Origin: Macrolepiota albuminosa
Lineage: Eukaryota; Basidiomycota; Agaricomycetes; Agaricales; Agaricaceae
Assembly (NCBI GenBank): GCA_027475525.1
Contig: JAMWFC010000082.1
Span: 1,550,001 to 1,614,000, forward strand
Direction of reading: 5' to 3'
Length of the DNA stretch: 64,000 nt
Shown: positions 36,601 through 47,643 of the stretch, piece after piece
How positions within the stretch are numbered: position 1 is the stretch's first letter
Layout: every line of letters starts with the position of its first letter
Program-made: the position numbers and the translations under genes
Notes under the pieces: generated by a model
The model's input: the letters and a program-made list of their open reading frames with translations, nothing else
What the model was told of the DNA's origin: nothing
Database searches by the model: none

Positions 36601-36850
36601 TGCTCTGCATGAGTTGGTGTGGCAGATAGCCACTAATCACCGGCTGCTGCAGTGGGTAGCCCACTGCTAGTTGTTGCTGCTGCTGTGGGAAGCCCACAGC
36701 CTGTTGCGGTTGTCTCCACTGGGGCACATTTTGGGTCAGTGGAGGAGTCATCTGCCCCCCCTCTCCAGCCAACGGTAAGACTGATGGTGCAACCTCAAAC
36801 TGTTGCTGCTGCTGCTGCTGCTCACTCTGGTCCACAGGCATGTTGTCCAT
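33619..36850 (-). pseudogene. Large extra ORF (ORF3) of Gypsy B1, unknown function
   Basis: About 1,080 codons from the ATG at 36850 (MDNMPVDQSEQQQQ) to the stop at 33619. The N-terminal 170 residues are Gln/Pro-rich. A middle part (about 36330-35180) is Ser/Ala-rich with a putative coiled-coil segment. The C-terminal third looks globular (segments IVCQNSFFGMGLSPQFYWLP, SWLYRHKESGRLAFVGL, FALDYLGSYAPL, IYGVTYLAHIFFSDSRLYN). The tail ends KLLDYNMDDATADPF...VPDLPTA. Four in-frame TGA stops (36332, 35180, 35138, 33982) are each one C-to-T change from CGA, and a 1-nt frameshift lies near 34330. No env, protease or transmembrane signature is seen. The tail recurs in frame in copy B2, which shows that it belongs to the element. 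Confidence 0.72.
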
Positions 36851-36978
36851 GGTTGAGGGAAGAAAGGGAAAAAAGAAATTTCGAATTTCGAGACATGTCT
36901 CAGCCACAGTTGCTGACCAACTCAGCCAAGCTGTAATCAGCACTGCCAATCAATTTAAGCACTGGCACGCTTACCTAA

Positions 36979-38446
36979 CTAATGTGGGCACTTAACGCCC
37001 TTTAACTCCAGATAATGGTCAAGTGCTGCTAACTTGGAGCAATGGAAATATGGCTCCTATGTTGTGTCCCCGAGTGACCACCGTACCTCAAACTCGAGCG
37101 TATTCCGCTCAGTCCATCGGTGCCCTATGATGCACTCGACAAACCACTTGTCATCATCTTGTGCTCTAAAGTCATAGGGGCCTGGGGTCGCCCTGTTAGG
37201 GAATAGCACGTCATCAGATGCGCTATATGATTGCAACAGCGACATGTGGAACTTTGGAACGATGTGTTGTTCCTGTAATGCCTGAGGCAGCTCCAACACA
37301 TAGTTGGAGGTACTTGGCTCCACGTCTAGCACACGGTACGGGCCTACCCATTTTGGGCAGAGTTTGCTAGCCCATCCCTTTGGCAGTTTCAGGTTACGCG
37401 TTGACAAGTAGATCAACGCTCCTACTGATATTGGCAGGTCCGTTTGCCTACGGTGATTGGCGTTTTTTGCCTGAAAGACTCATGTTTCTATGATGGTGTC
37501 ATGCGCCGCTGCAATATTCTCCAGGGCCTACCTGGCGAACTCGACAACTTCTTGGTGAGCCATCACATCAGCACAAATTTTGTGCAGCATGGAGGGCAGG
37601 TACCCTCCATTGAGCTCAAAGGGCACATACCCTGTCGTCTCTAAGATACTTGTGTTAATCACAAACTCAGTGAGTGGACACCAGTCCACCCAGTCCCATT
37701 GGTCAGGGCAAACAACTGCCCTTAAAATCTGGTCTATACTGCGGTTGGCCCGCTCAGTTTGCCCATCTGTCTGAGGATGGAATGTTGTCAACATGAGGAG
37801 TCGAGCTCCTAGCAGTTTGTGGAGTTCCCTCCACCATTAAGACATGAACTTTGAGTCATGGTCGCTCACAATAGTACTAGGCAGCCCATGCAGCCTTCTT
37901 GTTGTCTCTGACAATGATTGCACACTTCTTGCTTTCAGCAATACACCATCAAACATGATATCTAAGGCTTTGAAAATCTCATCCTCCCATGCATGATGGT
38001 ATACCTCTCCAATCTGAGTCAATTGCACCTTTCCTATTGTATGCATCACCATTAACACTACCAACTCATTCCACTTCTGTGGCATGCATGGATTGTACAC
38101 TCATTTCACTTCTGGTTGAGGCACCAATTGATTCCATAGCAACTGTGTGCTCCCCACAGTTTTCACAGTACTATATATCTTGTCCTTAATGAGATCTTCT
38201 ATCTTCATCCAAGAGCTAGTTGGCTGGCATTCTAGCAACTCTACCATGTGTTTATCATGCCCCTTCCTCTGTTGTTTAGTCTGATTAGGCTTCCAAAGGT
38301 TATATACAGCTGTGTCCAGCTGCTTCCTCTTCTTCAGAGTTCTTTGAAACTCTTCCTCTGGCATCAAAATTGCTGGCAAGTCTGCCAGTAGGCTATTTGG
38401 TGGAGCTTCTTTGTCCTCCACCTCCTGCACAGTCACTCTCTTGCAA
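36979..38446 (-). pseudogene. B1 pol C terminus: integrase and chromodomain
   Basis: One minus-strand frame with no shift but several stops (about 38101, 37837, 37528, 37480 and 37057), most explained by CGA-to-TGA, CAG-to-TAG or TGG-to-TAG. Visible are LHGLPSTIVSDHDSKFMS, FHPQTDGQTERANRSI, LPKGWASKLCPKWVGPYRVL, PKFHMSLLQSY and a chromodomain (EFEVRWSLGDTT, then EP after a stopped Trp codon). These are Gypsy (chromovirus-type) integrase features. The N-terminal part (38446-38101) is weakly matched. Confidence 0.85.
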
Positions 38447-38455
38447 CTATTTAGT

Positions 38456-38679
38456 CAGTTGCATTTAGGCACACTTTATTGTTGGTGCACTCCTCTTACT
38501 GCACATCCCTTACTGACTTTGCTTCCCAACTCACATACAAGTTTGCTGTTTAACTCATTTTTGACTTGTTCTCTAGGATCTGCCTAGGACTCCCTCAAAA
38601 CTTAAAATGCCCAACACATTGTGTACTGGTCAGTAGCCATAAACCATTTCTGCTACTAATCAACTTTTGGGCATCATCA
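38456..38679 (+). repeat. 3' fragment of an A-type Gypsy LTR
   Basis: Aligns with the last 220 bp or so of the A3 LTR (58437-58651): CTTGTTCTCT, CCTAGGACTCCCTCA, AGTAGCCATAAACC, and the end TTGGGCATCATCA. It may be the displaced rest of the interrupted A1 LTR or a separate solo remnant. Confidence 0.7.
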
Positions 38680-39506
38680 GCGTGATAGCCAGGAGTGATT
38701 GGCATGATCCAATCATTGATTGACAGTCATGATAGCAGGTGATTCTGGAGTCCATGATGCATTGCTGTTAGGAAGTGTGTGTGATAGTAGGGTTTGATGT
38801 GTGTGATGGTGGTATTGGTGGTCATAATGGCAGGAGTTGTGTCATGAGGTCAGTGAGGGGGTTCCAGATGGGGATTTGGAGGTGTTCCAAGGTGGTCTTG
38901 GGTAGGGGGGTTGTGACAACATTGATACTTGCTGTTGCTGTGGTTGATGTGTTCTGTGATTGCTTATTTCCCTTTCTTCACCAGTCAGAGAATTGACCTT
39001 CCATTCTTTCACTTTTTCTAAAACACTTCTTCTTGGTATGCCCTGATTTTTTGCAGTTTCAACTGACAACTTGACCTTGTCTTCTTGTTGGCTCCCTGCT
39101 TGGGTTGGCTTGGGTTGAGAGTGTCTGAACTGACTTTGTTGGTGCTATTATATTTGTTCCATGAAGTAACAGTATGTGAGTAGTGAGCTTTGCAATGACT
39201 TTAGCAAATGTATCTCCTAACATGAGTGCACCTGTTATGGCTGCCCAAGACTTGGCATCAATTTTATAATATAGGTTTTGAATCTCTTGTTGTTAATACC
39301 TGCTCTTTAGTTGTTGGCTTTTGCCCATGCAGTTAATATTGCTCAGAAGTGCACTTCAATATTGGATCTGTCCACATATTTGATTGCATTCATTTCCTCC
39401 TCTGTGTGAATTAATCTAAGGTTAGATCTGGCATCATGGATTGTCATGAGCAACTCTCATGCATTGCATTGAACTCATTCATTGGCCATTGGTTTTGGTG
39501 CTCCCC
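38680..39506. other. Degenerate DNA between A-type LTR and element C
   Basis: A minus-strand frame (39069-38842) and decayed sequence to about 39480 read like a broken transposon-related protein, with Lys-rich and Gln-rich pieces. I do not recognise the family firmly. Confidence 0.4.
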
Positions 39507-39511
39507 ACCAC

Positions 39512-40030
39512 TGTCAGAGGACTCCTCATTTCTTCCTTTTCTCACTCCTTATCTCTTCAATCTCCCTTCATTCATTCTCTTATTTCTTCTGACATTATTT
39601 CATTTTACTGTTTCTATTCTTTCAACACTATCTGTTAGTACTACTCTCAGCCCTTGAGATGCTCTGGTTCTTTAGCTACCATTCAGACAAGTGTGGGCCC
39701 TTCAGCACTGCTTCCAGACTGCTTATATAAGCCGGAGTTTGCCTTTCTGACTTCTAAAGTCCGGAGTTTTCCTGCCTTGTTTGCACAATTGTTTGGTTAG
39801 TCAATTTTCAAGTTTTTAAGGTTTTGTTGTACTGTACAGTTGTTTCCCATGCTTCAGAAGCTCCAGAAGCATCCAACCTGGCATAGGGAATCCCTAGACT
39901 TGTTCCCTTTGGATCTCCCTCTGCAAGGTGAGTAGTTATTATGATATTGTCAGTACATACTCTAATACACTTTGGATCTACCTCTGCCAGCTGTGTGACT
40001 GAGCCACAGCCTCTAGAGGTTGCCCTTACA
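39512..40030 (+). repeat. 5' LTR of Gypsy C
   Basis: 519 bp, TGTCAGAGGACTCC...GCCCTTACA, with a TATATAAG box near 39724 and two copies of a CTTTGGATCTCCCTCTGCCAG-type motif close to the end. Confidence 0.92.
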
Positions 40031-40144
40031 GCAGAACAAGTCTCTACATTTCGGTCTGGGAGCCCCCTTCAGCCTGCTTGAGCCCTCTCTTGCCCCTTTA
40101 GGTCCCTTGTCCACTGGATTTCTCCCTGCCCCTCTGTTGCTTCT

Positions 40145-41406
40145 ATGACCCAACCAGCTCCCTCAGGTGCTCCCCTGGACACTTATGCCCCTCAGGATAA
40201 TTTCTGGGGTTGCTTGCTTGCTCTGGAGACTCAGGTGCAGACTACTCAAGCTTCTCTCACCCTCCACACCACTGAACTTCCTAGATTATGTCAGGCCATA
40301 GACACCATCTCCCATTCCCTTCAGGCCCTCTTAGAGCACCTCCCTCTCATCCTACCCCTCTCCAGGCACCTCCAGTTAGGGCTGACACACCCCCAGTCCC
40401 TTGCTTTGGGGCCTCCCCCCCAGTTCATGCCAATATTCCTCACCCAGCACTCCCAGACACATTCAATGGTGACTGAGTGATAGGTGAGCGTTTTCTGCAG
40501 TCCTGCATCACCTATATTCAGCTCAGTGGTGAGGCTTTCCCCTCCAATACTCTTAAGATTGCTTGGGTTCTTTCTTACATGAAGTCTGGGTGAGCTTCAA
40601 TGTACGTGCTACAAGTCTTTTGATGCCCTGGAGGAGGGGAGAGTTTTGGAAGTTGATATCAGTTTGAGAAGGAGTTTTGGACAGAGTTCTTCCTCTTGGA
40701 CCCTGCTAAGGTGGCAGCCCTCACTCTCCAAGATCCTCATTGATATGGGCAGGGGAAGCAGACCCTAGATGAGTATATCGACTCCTTCAGAGCTCTTGCT
40801 GAACAGGCCTGCTATCCAGATGGTCTTCAGCTCTGTCTCACCTTCTGAGATGGCCTCCTTCCCTCTCTCATGGACCGGATCAACAGCATGGCTGAGGGAC
40901 AACCTGACGACATGAGTATTGAGACCTGATATCAGGTAGCACAGGATTAGTGGCAGCTCATAGAGTTACAATGTGAGCTCCACTGGGGGACTGCCCCTCA
41001 CTCTACCTCACAGGCATCTCTCTCTGCTCATCATCCTATCCAGCCTTCCCTTCTATTTTGTGCTCCACCACCTGCTCAGGTACCTGCAGCATGTTCCCTC
41101 CCTCTTGGAGTACCTATGGATGTTGATGCCTCTTGTCAATGTTCCTTTCTTCCTCTCTTCTGCTATTGCTGTGGAATGCCTGGTCACTTTGCTCAATATT
41201 GCTCCCAGGGGTTGGAGGTGCACTATCTCTTAGCCTTAGAGCAGGAAGAGCTCCTTCTCCAGCTTTTTGCTGCCCAAGACATTTGAGGAAACTCCTCCTC
41301 AGATGTACAGACTGAAACAGAACCTTTGGAGGAGTCCTTGGGTCCTGTGGAGGCTGTAGCAGAACCATTGGATAGGTCCTTTAGTTCTGCAGAGGAGGGT
41401 TTTTAA
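40145..41406 (+). pseudogene. Gypsy C gag, decayed
   Basis: Starts MTQPAPSGAPLDTYAP. After a shift near 40475 it continues with the capsid-like segment KQTLDEYIDSFRALAEQA and ends with the CCHC knuckle CYCCGMPGHFAQYC. Stops interrupt it at several points, most readable as Arg, Gln or Trp codons changed by C-to-T or G-to-A. Confidence 0.8.
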
Positions 41407-41689
41407 TAGAGTGACAGATGAGTTGTACACCTCTGCCACCTGGTGCTAATCAGTTCACATATCTATCAGTAGAATCTCCTAATACATTGTTCCCTGTTTA
41501 TGATTCTCTGACTGAAACTGTAAGCACCCCCTCCGATGTACAGAATACCCTCTTGGTCTAAGCCTCAGCTAAGACCTCCTCTCCTCCTTCTCCTGTTCGA
41601 CAACCATGTGTCCCAGCTTGGGAACAACATCTTCCTTGTCGCTATGTTGTTGCCTCCACTCCCTCTCCCAACTCTCTGTGTCTGAATGT

Positions 41690-44600
41690 GGAGATTGAGA
41701 CAACTGACACTCAGCAGACTTGAAGCGTCATAGCTTTCTTGGACAGTGGTGCTACTGGACTCTTCCTGGACATCTATTATGTGGAACAACACCAGCTCAC
41801 TACCTGACCCCTCTCTCACCCTATTCCAGTCTATAACATTGACAGTATGCTCAATGAAGCTGGAAAGCTGGATCCATCCACTCAGTGGTGGATTTAGTCA
41901 TTTGTTATCAGGCTTATTCTGAGCATGCGGTCTTTGCAGTCACCAGCCTAGGACAGCAGGACATGATACTTGGGTTCTCCTGGCTGCGTAATCACAATCC
42001 TGAGATTGACTGGGCCAAGGGTAAGAGCATAGAGAGTCAGTCCATGAGCGTGCTGCTATCTGGGCCTGCCAAGTTGGACACCTTCCCTTTGCAGACCTCA
42101 ACCTACTAGATCCTCCCTCTTTGGCATTCCCTTACAGAGAGGCCCTCTATGAGGACATTCAAGGTGTAGTGAGTGAGGCCCAGATGGAAGATGGATGCAA
42201 GGATGAATTTGGGTGTGCTCCTGACCCAGAGTCTCCAGACAAGGCTATCAAGACAGGTGATAGGATTCATGCAACTACATTATGACCTCCACCGACTGTA
42301 GCAGAGATTAGAGCTAGCCAAACTACTTCCCAGCAGCTAGCTCAGGCATTTGCTGCCAACTCTGCTCCTAAGTCGTTCTGAGATGCAGTTCCTCATCACC
42401 TGCAAGACTTTGAGGATGTTTTCTCTAAGGCATCATTTGACTCCCTGCCAGAGCATAAGCAGTGGGACCATGTGATTGAGCTACGCCTAATGCTGAGCCC
42501 TCTAGCTGCAAGGTCTATCCTCTCTCTCCCAGAGAACAGGATGAGCTTGATGCCTTTTTGCAAGAGAATTTAGACTCTGGTTGCATCCATCCCTCAAAGT
42601 CTCCAATGGCCTCTCCAGTCTTCTTCATTAAGAAGAAGGATGGATCTCTACGTCTGGTTCAGGACTACCAAGTCTTGAATGCGATGACTGTGAAGAATCG
42701 CTACCCCTTACCACTCATTTCAGAGCTTGTCAACAACCTCCGAGGTGCGTGCTACTTTACCAAGTTGGATGTCTGCTGGGGCTACAACAATGTGTGCATC
42801 AAAGAAGGTGATGAGTGGAAGGCAGCATTCCAAACAAATCGTGGACTCTTTGAACCTCTGGTAATGTTTTTTGGCCTCACTAATAGCCCTGCCACCTTCC
42901 AGACCATGATGAACAACATTTTCCAAGACCTCATAACAGAAGGTGTTGTGTGTGTATATTTTGACAATATCCTCATCTATACCAAGACTTTAGAGGAGCA
43001 TTGTTGGATTACATGCATTGTACTAGAACATCTTTGCCAACACCAGCTCTATCTTAAGCCAGAGAAGCACAAGTTTGAGCAGACTAAGGTCAAATATTTT
43101 GGACTGATCATCTCTCATGGAATGGCTGAGATGGACCCAGTCAAGGTGGCTGGTGTGGCAGAATGGCCACAGCCTAAGAACAAAAAGGAGGTTCAGGCCT
43201 TCCTGGGCTTCACCAACTTCTACTGGAGGTTTATTCAGGATTTCTCACTCACACCATGCTCAGCCCCTCTTCAATCTCACCACTAAGAATACTCCTTGGC
43301 ACTGGAATGTAGTGCAGCAGACAGCCTTTGATGCCCTCAAACAGGCAGTCACTGTCAGGGGACTCCTCATTCCTTTCTTCTTTCACTCTTTATTTCTTCA
43401 CTCTCCTTTCATTCACTTCCTTATTTCTTCTATCATTCTCTCATTTTGCTGTTACTACTTTTCCAACACTATCTGTTAGTACTATTCTCAACCTTTGAGG
43501 TGCTCTGGTTCTTTAGCTATCACTCAGACAAGTGTGGGCCCTTCAGCACCGCTCCAGGCTGCTTGGATAAGCCGGAGTTTGCCTTTCTGACTTCTAAAGT
43601 CCGGAGTTTTCCTCCCTTGTTTGCACACTTGTTTGGTTAGTCAATTTTCGAGTTTTTAAGGTTTTGTTGTACTGTACAGTTGTTTCCCATGCTTCAGAGG
43701 CCCCAGAAGCGTCCAACCTGGCATAGGGAATCCCCAGACTTGTTCTCTTTGGATCTCCCTCTGCCAGGTGAGTAGCTACCTTGATATTGTCAGTATATAT
43801 TCTAATACACTTTGGATCTCCCTCTGCCAGCTGTGTGACTGAGCCACAGCCTCTAGAGGTCGCCCTTACAGTCACTTCAAAGCCTGTCCTCCTATTCCCA
43901 GATGACAACTCTCCCTTCCATGTTGAAGCTGATAGCTCAGATTTTGCTACTGGAGCAATTCTCTCTCAGCAGTCAAGGGAGGATGGTAAGTGGCATCCTG
44001 TGGCCTTCTACTCCAAGAGTCTCAATGCTGTGGAGCAAAATTATGAGATCCATGACAAGGAGATGCTGGCTATCATTTGGTCATTTAAGGAGTGGCAACA
44101 TTTCCTTGAGGGTGCCAGCTTAACCACTGACAGGCTCGATGGTCCTTGTATCTGGCCAACTTCAACTTCTCTCTGCATCACAAACCTGGACAGAGCATGG
44201 GCAAGCCAGATGCGCTTTCTAGGCAAGCAGACCATGGTTCAGGAGCTAGTGACAATGACAATATTGTACTCCTGAAGCCAGAACTATTTGCTATCCGTGC
44301 TCTAGAAGGTGTAGTTGGCCAGGGAGAAGAAGTGAGCATTCTTTGAGACATCTGACAAGGTAACTGGGAGGGCGCTCAAGAAGATCTGGTAGCTAAGGCT
44401 GCCATGGCCTTGCATGCTCAAGAGAAAACTGGAGTGAAGTCTGTCCACACCAACGAGTGGTCTTTGGAGAATGGTCTTCTCACCTTCCAGAGATGCATTT
44501 ATGTTCCCAACCTGCCAGACCTCCAGAGGCAGATTGTGGAGCAGCATTATGACTCTTGAGTTGCAGGACATCTTGGCAGATGAAAGACACTAGAGCTGGT

Positions 44601-45845
44601 CTTGCAGAATTACTGGTGGCTCTTACACCTCCACCTGTGGCATTTGCCTTTGGACTAAGCCTTGTTGTCAGCCTCCTATGGGACAGCTTCATCCATTGCC
44701 TATCTCAGCTGAGCATTGGAGTGTGGCCTCGGTAGACTTCATTGTTGAGTTACCAGACTCTCATGGATATGACATGATCATGGTGGTAGTGGATCTCTGT
44801 GGCAAGTGTACTCATTTTATTCCAACACACACTACTTGCTCAGCCATTGGCACTACCAATCTGTACCAGAAGCATGTCTGGAAACTCCATGGGTTGTCAG
44901 ATGCTTACATCTCTGACCATGGACCTCAGTTTTTACTAGAGAACTGTATTGCCTCCTCCATGTCAAACTCCACACTTCCACAGCCTACCACCCCCAGTCT
45001 GATGGCCAGACCAAGCATGTCAACCAGGAGCTAGAACGGTATCTCTGGCTCTTTTGCAATGAACGACAGGATGACTGGGATGACCTATTACCAGAGGCAG
45101 AGTTTTAATACAACAACTGTGTACACGCTGCCACCCAGATGTCTCCTTTCCTTCTAGATACTGGTCGACGCCCTCAAATGGGGTTTGAGCCTTGTGGATA
45201 ACCTTCAGAGAATGAAGCTGTCAATGAGTTCATAGATCAGATGAAGGCAGCCCAGGAGGAAGCCAAGGCAGCTTTAGCTAAGGCAAAGGATGACATGGCC
45301 CACTACTATGATTGTGGACAAACTCCAGCCCCCAAGTACAAGCCTGGAGATCGAGTCTACCTGGATGCCTCTGACATTGCTATCACCCAACCTTTTCAGA
45401 AGCTCTCTCACCATTGTCTAGGACCCTTTCCTATAGTAAGGCAGGTAGGCCCACTAGCCTATCAACTCAAGCTGTCTAGTGGAATGAGTCAACTCCATTC
45501 AGTCTTCAATGTGGTGAAGCTCTCTCCAGCTCCAGAGGATCCAATCCCAGATCAACATTCACAGCCACCTCCACCTCCAGTTCTGGTAGACAACCAAGAA
45601 GAGTACGAAGTGGAATGAATCCTAGACAGCCGACTCTTTAGAAACAAGCTTCAGTTCAAGGTCAAGTGGAAGGGCTATGGAATCAAAGACATCTCCTGGG
45701 AGCCACAAGAGAATGTCCATGCCCCTGCCTTGGTCCGGGAATTCTCTCAACAGCATCTCAACGCTCCCTGGGCAATCAGAGGCCTCTATTCTCTTTCCAA
45801 GGTAGACCAGGCCATCCAGAACTACTTCTATCCAGCACGTTGAGA
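41690..45845 (+). pseudogene. Gypsy C pol, decayed, with nested LTR
   Basis: Protease motif IAFLDSGATGLFLD (about 41730). Reverse transcriptase frame 42558-43286 with SPMASPVFFIKKKDGSLRL, FTKLDVCWGYNN, FFGLTNSPATFQ and the active-site box VYFDN, where the second Asp of the usual DD pair is Asn. After the solo LTR (43353-43870), RNase H resumes (FHVEADSSDFATGAILSQ, SFKEWQHFLEGA). Integrase follows (HPLPISAEHWSVASVDFI, LSDAYISDHGPQF), then a chromodomain (FKVKWKGYG...SWEPQENV, about 45655-45720). Stops and frameshifts are frequent, and the YFDN change alone should abolish polymerase activity. Confidence 0.9.
43353..43870 (+). repeat. Solo Gypsy C LTR nested in Gypsy C pol
   Basis: 518 bp, TGTCAGGGGACTCC...GCCCTTACA, flanked by GTCAC at 43348-43352 and 43871-43875. 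The pol frame is interrupted between FDALKQAVT and TSKPVLLFPDD, exactly at the target duplication. Confidence 0.95.
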
Positions 45846-45868
45846 TGCCGTGCTCTAGAGGGGGGTGA

Positions 45869-46373
45869 TGTCAGGGGACTCCTCATTTCTTCCTTTTCTC
45901 ACTCCTTATCTCTTCAATCTCCCTTCATTCATTCTCTTATTTCTTCTGACATTATTTCATTTTACTGTTTCTATTCTTTCAACACTATCTGTTAGTACTA
46001 CTCTCAGCCCTTGAGATGCTCTGGTTCTTTAGCTACCATTCAGACAAGTGTGGGCCCTTCAGCACCACTTCCAGACTGCTTATATAAGCTGGAGTTTGCC
46101 TTTCTGACTTCTAAAGTCTGAAGTTTTCCTGCTTTGTTTACACAGTTGTTTGGTTAGTCAATTTTTGAGTTTTTAAGGTTTTGTTGTACTGTACAGTTGT
46201 TTCCCATGCTTCAGAAGCCCCAGAAGCGTCCAACCTGGCATAGGGAATCCCTAGACTTGTTCCCTTTGGATCTCCCTCTGCCAGATGAGTAGTTATTATG
46301 ATATTGTCAGTACATACTCTAATACACTTTGGATCTCCCTCTGCCAGCTGTGTGACTGAGCCACAGCCTCTAA
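45869..46373 (+). repeat. 3' LTR of Gypsy C with small terminal deletion
   Basis: It matches the 5' LTR but ends CCTCTA-A where other copies read CCTCTAGAGG...CTTACA: 14 bp next to the end are missing and the final A directly precedes the target duplication ACCAC. Confidence 0.9.
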
Positions 46374-46378
46374 ACCAC

Positions 46379-47134
46379 TGTTCCAACCCTCCCCTCCAGG
46401 ACACCCAACTCTGGAACCCTGAAAGATGCCCTGCACCACTTGGTCTCTAGACCTCACCAACTCTCTAGGACAACAACCAGCATACCAAAACTCAATCCTT
46501 TGCCTGATTGGCTCCATTGGCTCCAATGGCTGCCATTAGCCATCAATCCAGCACCAGCATCTTCAACTCCTCACCCAATTGGCTCTGATGGCTGCCATCA
46601 GCCATCACTCTAGCACCAGCACTCATCAACTTCCCTTGACAATGGCTGATGTGCAACCCCACACTCTTGGGCCTGACAGTGCCATCATCTCTATAACCTC
46701 ATATCCTGACGATACCCAAAACCTTTGGGTGACTCTGCCTGACCCTTTTTAGACAACACACACTGTCACTCCAAAAAAGGCCCAACAAACCTGGAGGCCC
46801 AACCTGACCTTCACTGGTACCCAGACCCCCCAGCCAACCTGGACCCTATCTGCAACAAGTACTTAAGCCATAGCTAGCATTTCATTACAACAGTCTTTGA
46901 TATTGCCTAAACTTTTGCCTTTTTCCTTTGTCTATTACAATCAATCTATTTCCCTACTCTCAAAGTCTCCTGGTCTTAAGTTTCAGTCTCCCAGCCTTCA
47001 TCTCAGTTTCTCGGTTTCTCCTCAGTGTCTCTTTGCTCTCTCCCCAGCTCCATTCTCCTTTGTTGATCCTTGGACCTTGTCTGCAACCTTTTTATCCACT
47101 CCTACAAAACCCCAGTGCTCTGCATGAGCCCCGG
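46379..47134. other. Repeat-like DNA between Gypsy C and a solo LTR
   Basis: 756 bp without a gene. It has an internal near-duplicate (GATGGCTGCCATYAGCCATCA-type motifs at about 46525 and 46588) and a pyrimidine-rich end (46900-47060). The sequence on both sides of the solo LTR at 47140 is continuous, perhaps part of another LTR family. Confidence 0.45.
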
Positions 47135-47139
47135 AAAAC

Positions 47140-47638
47140 TGTCAGGGGACTCCTCATTTCTTCCTTTTCTCACTCCTTATCTCTTCACTCTCCCTCCATT
47201 CATTCTCTTATTTCTTCTGACATTATTTCATTTCACTGTTTCTATTCCTTCAACACTATCTGTTAGTACTACTCTCAGCCCTTGAGATGCTCTGGTTCTT
47301 TAGCCACCATTCAGACAAGTGTGGGCCCACTCAGCACCACTTCCAGACCGCTTATATAAGCCAGAGTTTGCCAGAGTTTGCCCCTTATTTGTACAAGTGT
47401 TTGTGTAGGCAATTTTTGAGTTTTTAAGGTTTTGTTGTACTGTACAGTTGTTTCCCATGCTTCAGAGGCCCCAGAAGCGTCCAACCTGGCATAGGGAATC
47501 CCTAGACTTGTTCTCTTTGGATCTCCCTCTGCCAGGTGAGTAGCTACCTTGATATTGTCAGTATATATTCTAATACACTTTGGATCTCCCTCTGCCAGCT
47601 GTGTGACTGAGCCACAGCCTCTAGAGGTCGCCCTTACA
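47140..47638 (+). repeat. Solo Gypsy C LTR
   Basis: 499 bp, TGTCAGGGGACTCC...GCCCTTACA, with AAAAC at 47135-47139 and 47639-47643. It carries a short internal change near 47355-47390 shared with the solo LTR at 59275 (a doubled GCCAGAGTTT-like piece), so these two are closer to each other than to the LTRs of element C. Confidence 0.95.
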
Positions 47639-47643
47639 AAAAC

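Larger units (their letters stand above)
33344..38446 (-). mobile_element. Gypsy element B1 (5'-truncated), chromodomain type with extra ORF
   Basis: On the minus strand the order is integrase, chromodomain, pol stop (about 36979), a large extra ORF (36850-33619), a polypurine tract (reading TTGGGGGGTG, 33574-33584) and the 3' LTR (33573-33344). The gag, protease and reverse transcriptase side is missing: the right end abuts an A-type LTR fragment near 38456. The copy is nested in the 3' LTR of A1. The extra-ORF region keeps many CG dinucleotides while the integrase end and flanks have few. Confidence 0.78.
39512..46373 (+). mobile_element. Gypsy element C, near full length, target duplication ACCAC
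   Basis: The 5' LTR is 39512-40030 and the 3' LTR 45869-46373. ACCAC lies outside both ends (39507-39511 and 46374-46378). Internal order: gag with CCHC, protease, reverse transcriptase, a nested solo LTR of the same family, RNase H, integrase, chromodomain, polypurine tract GAGGGGGGTGA. The 3' LTR lacks 14 bp just before its last base. The coding part has many stops and shifts. Total length is 6,862 bp, of which 523 bp are the nested LTR and its target duplication. Confidence 0.92.
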
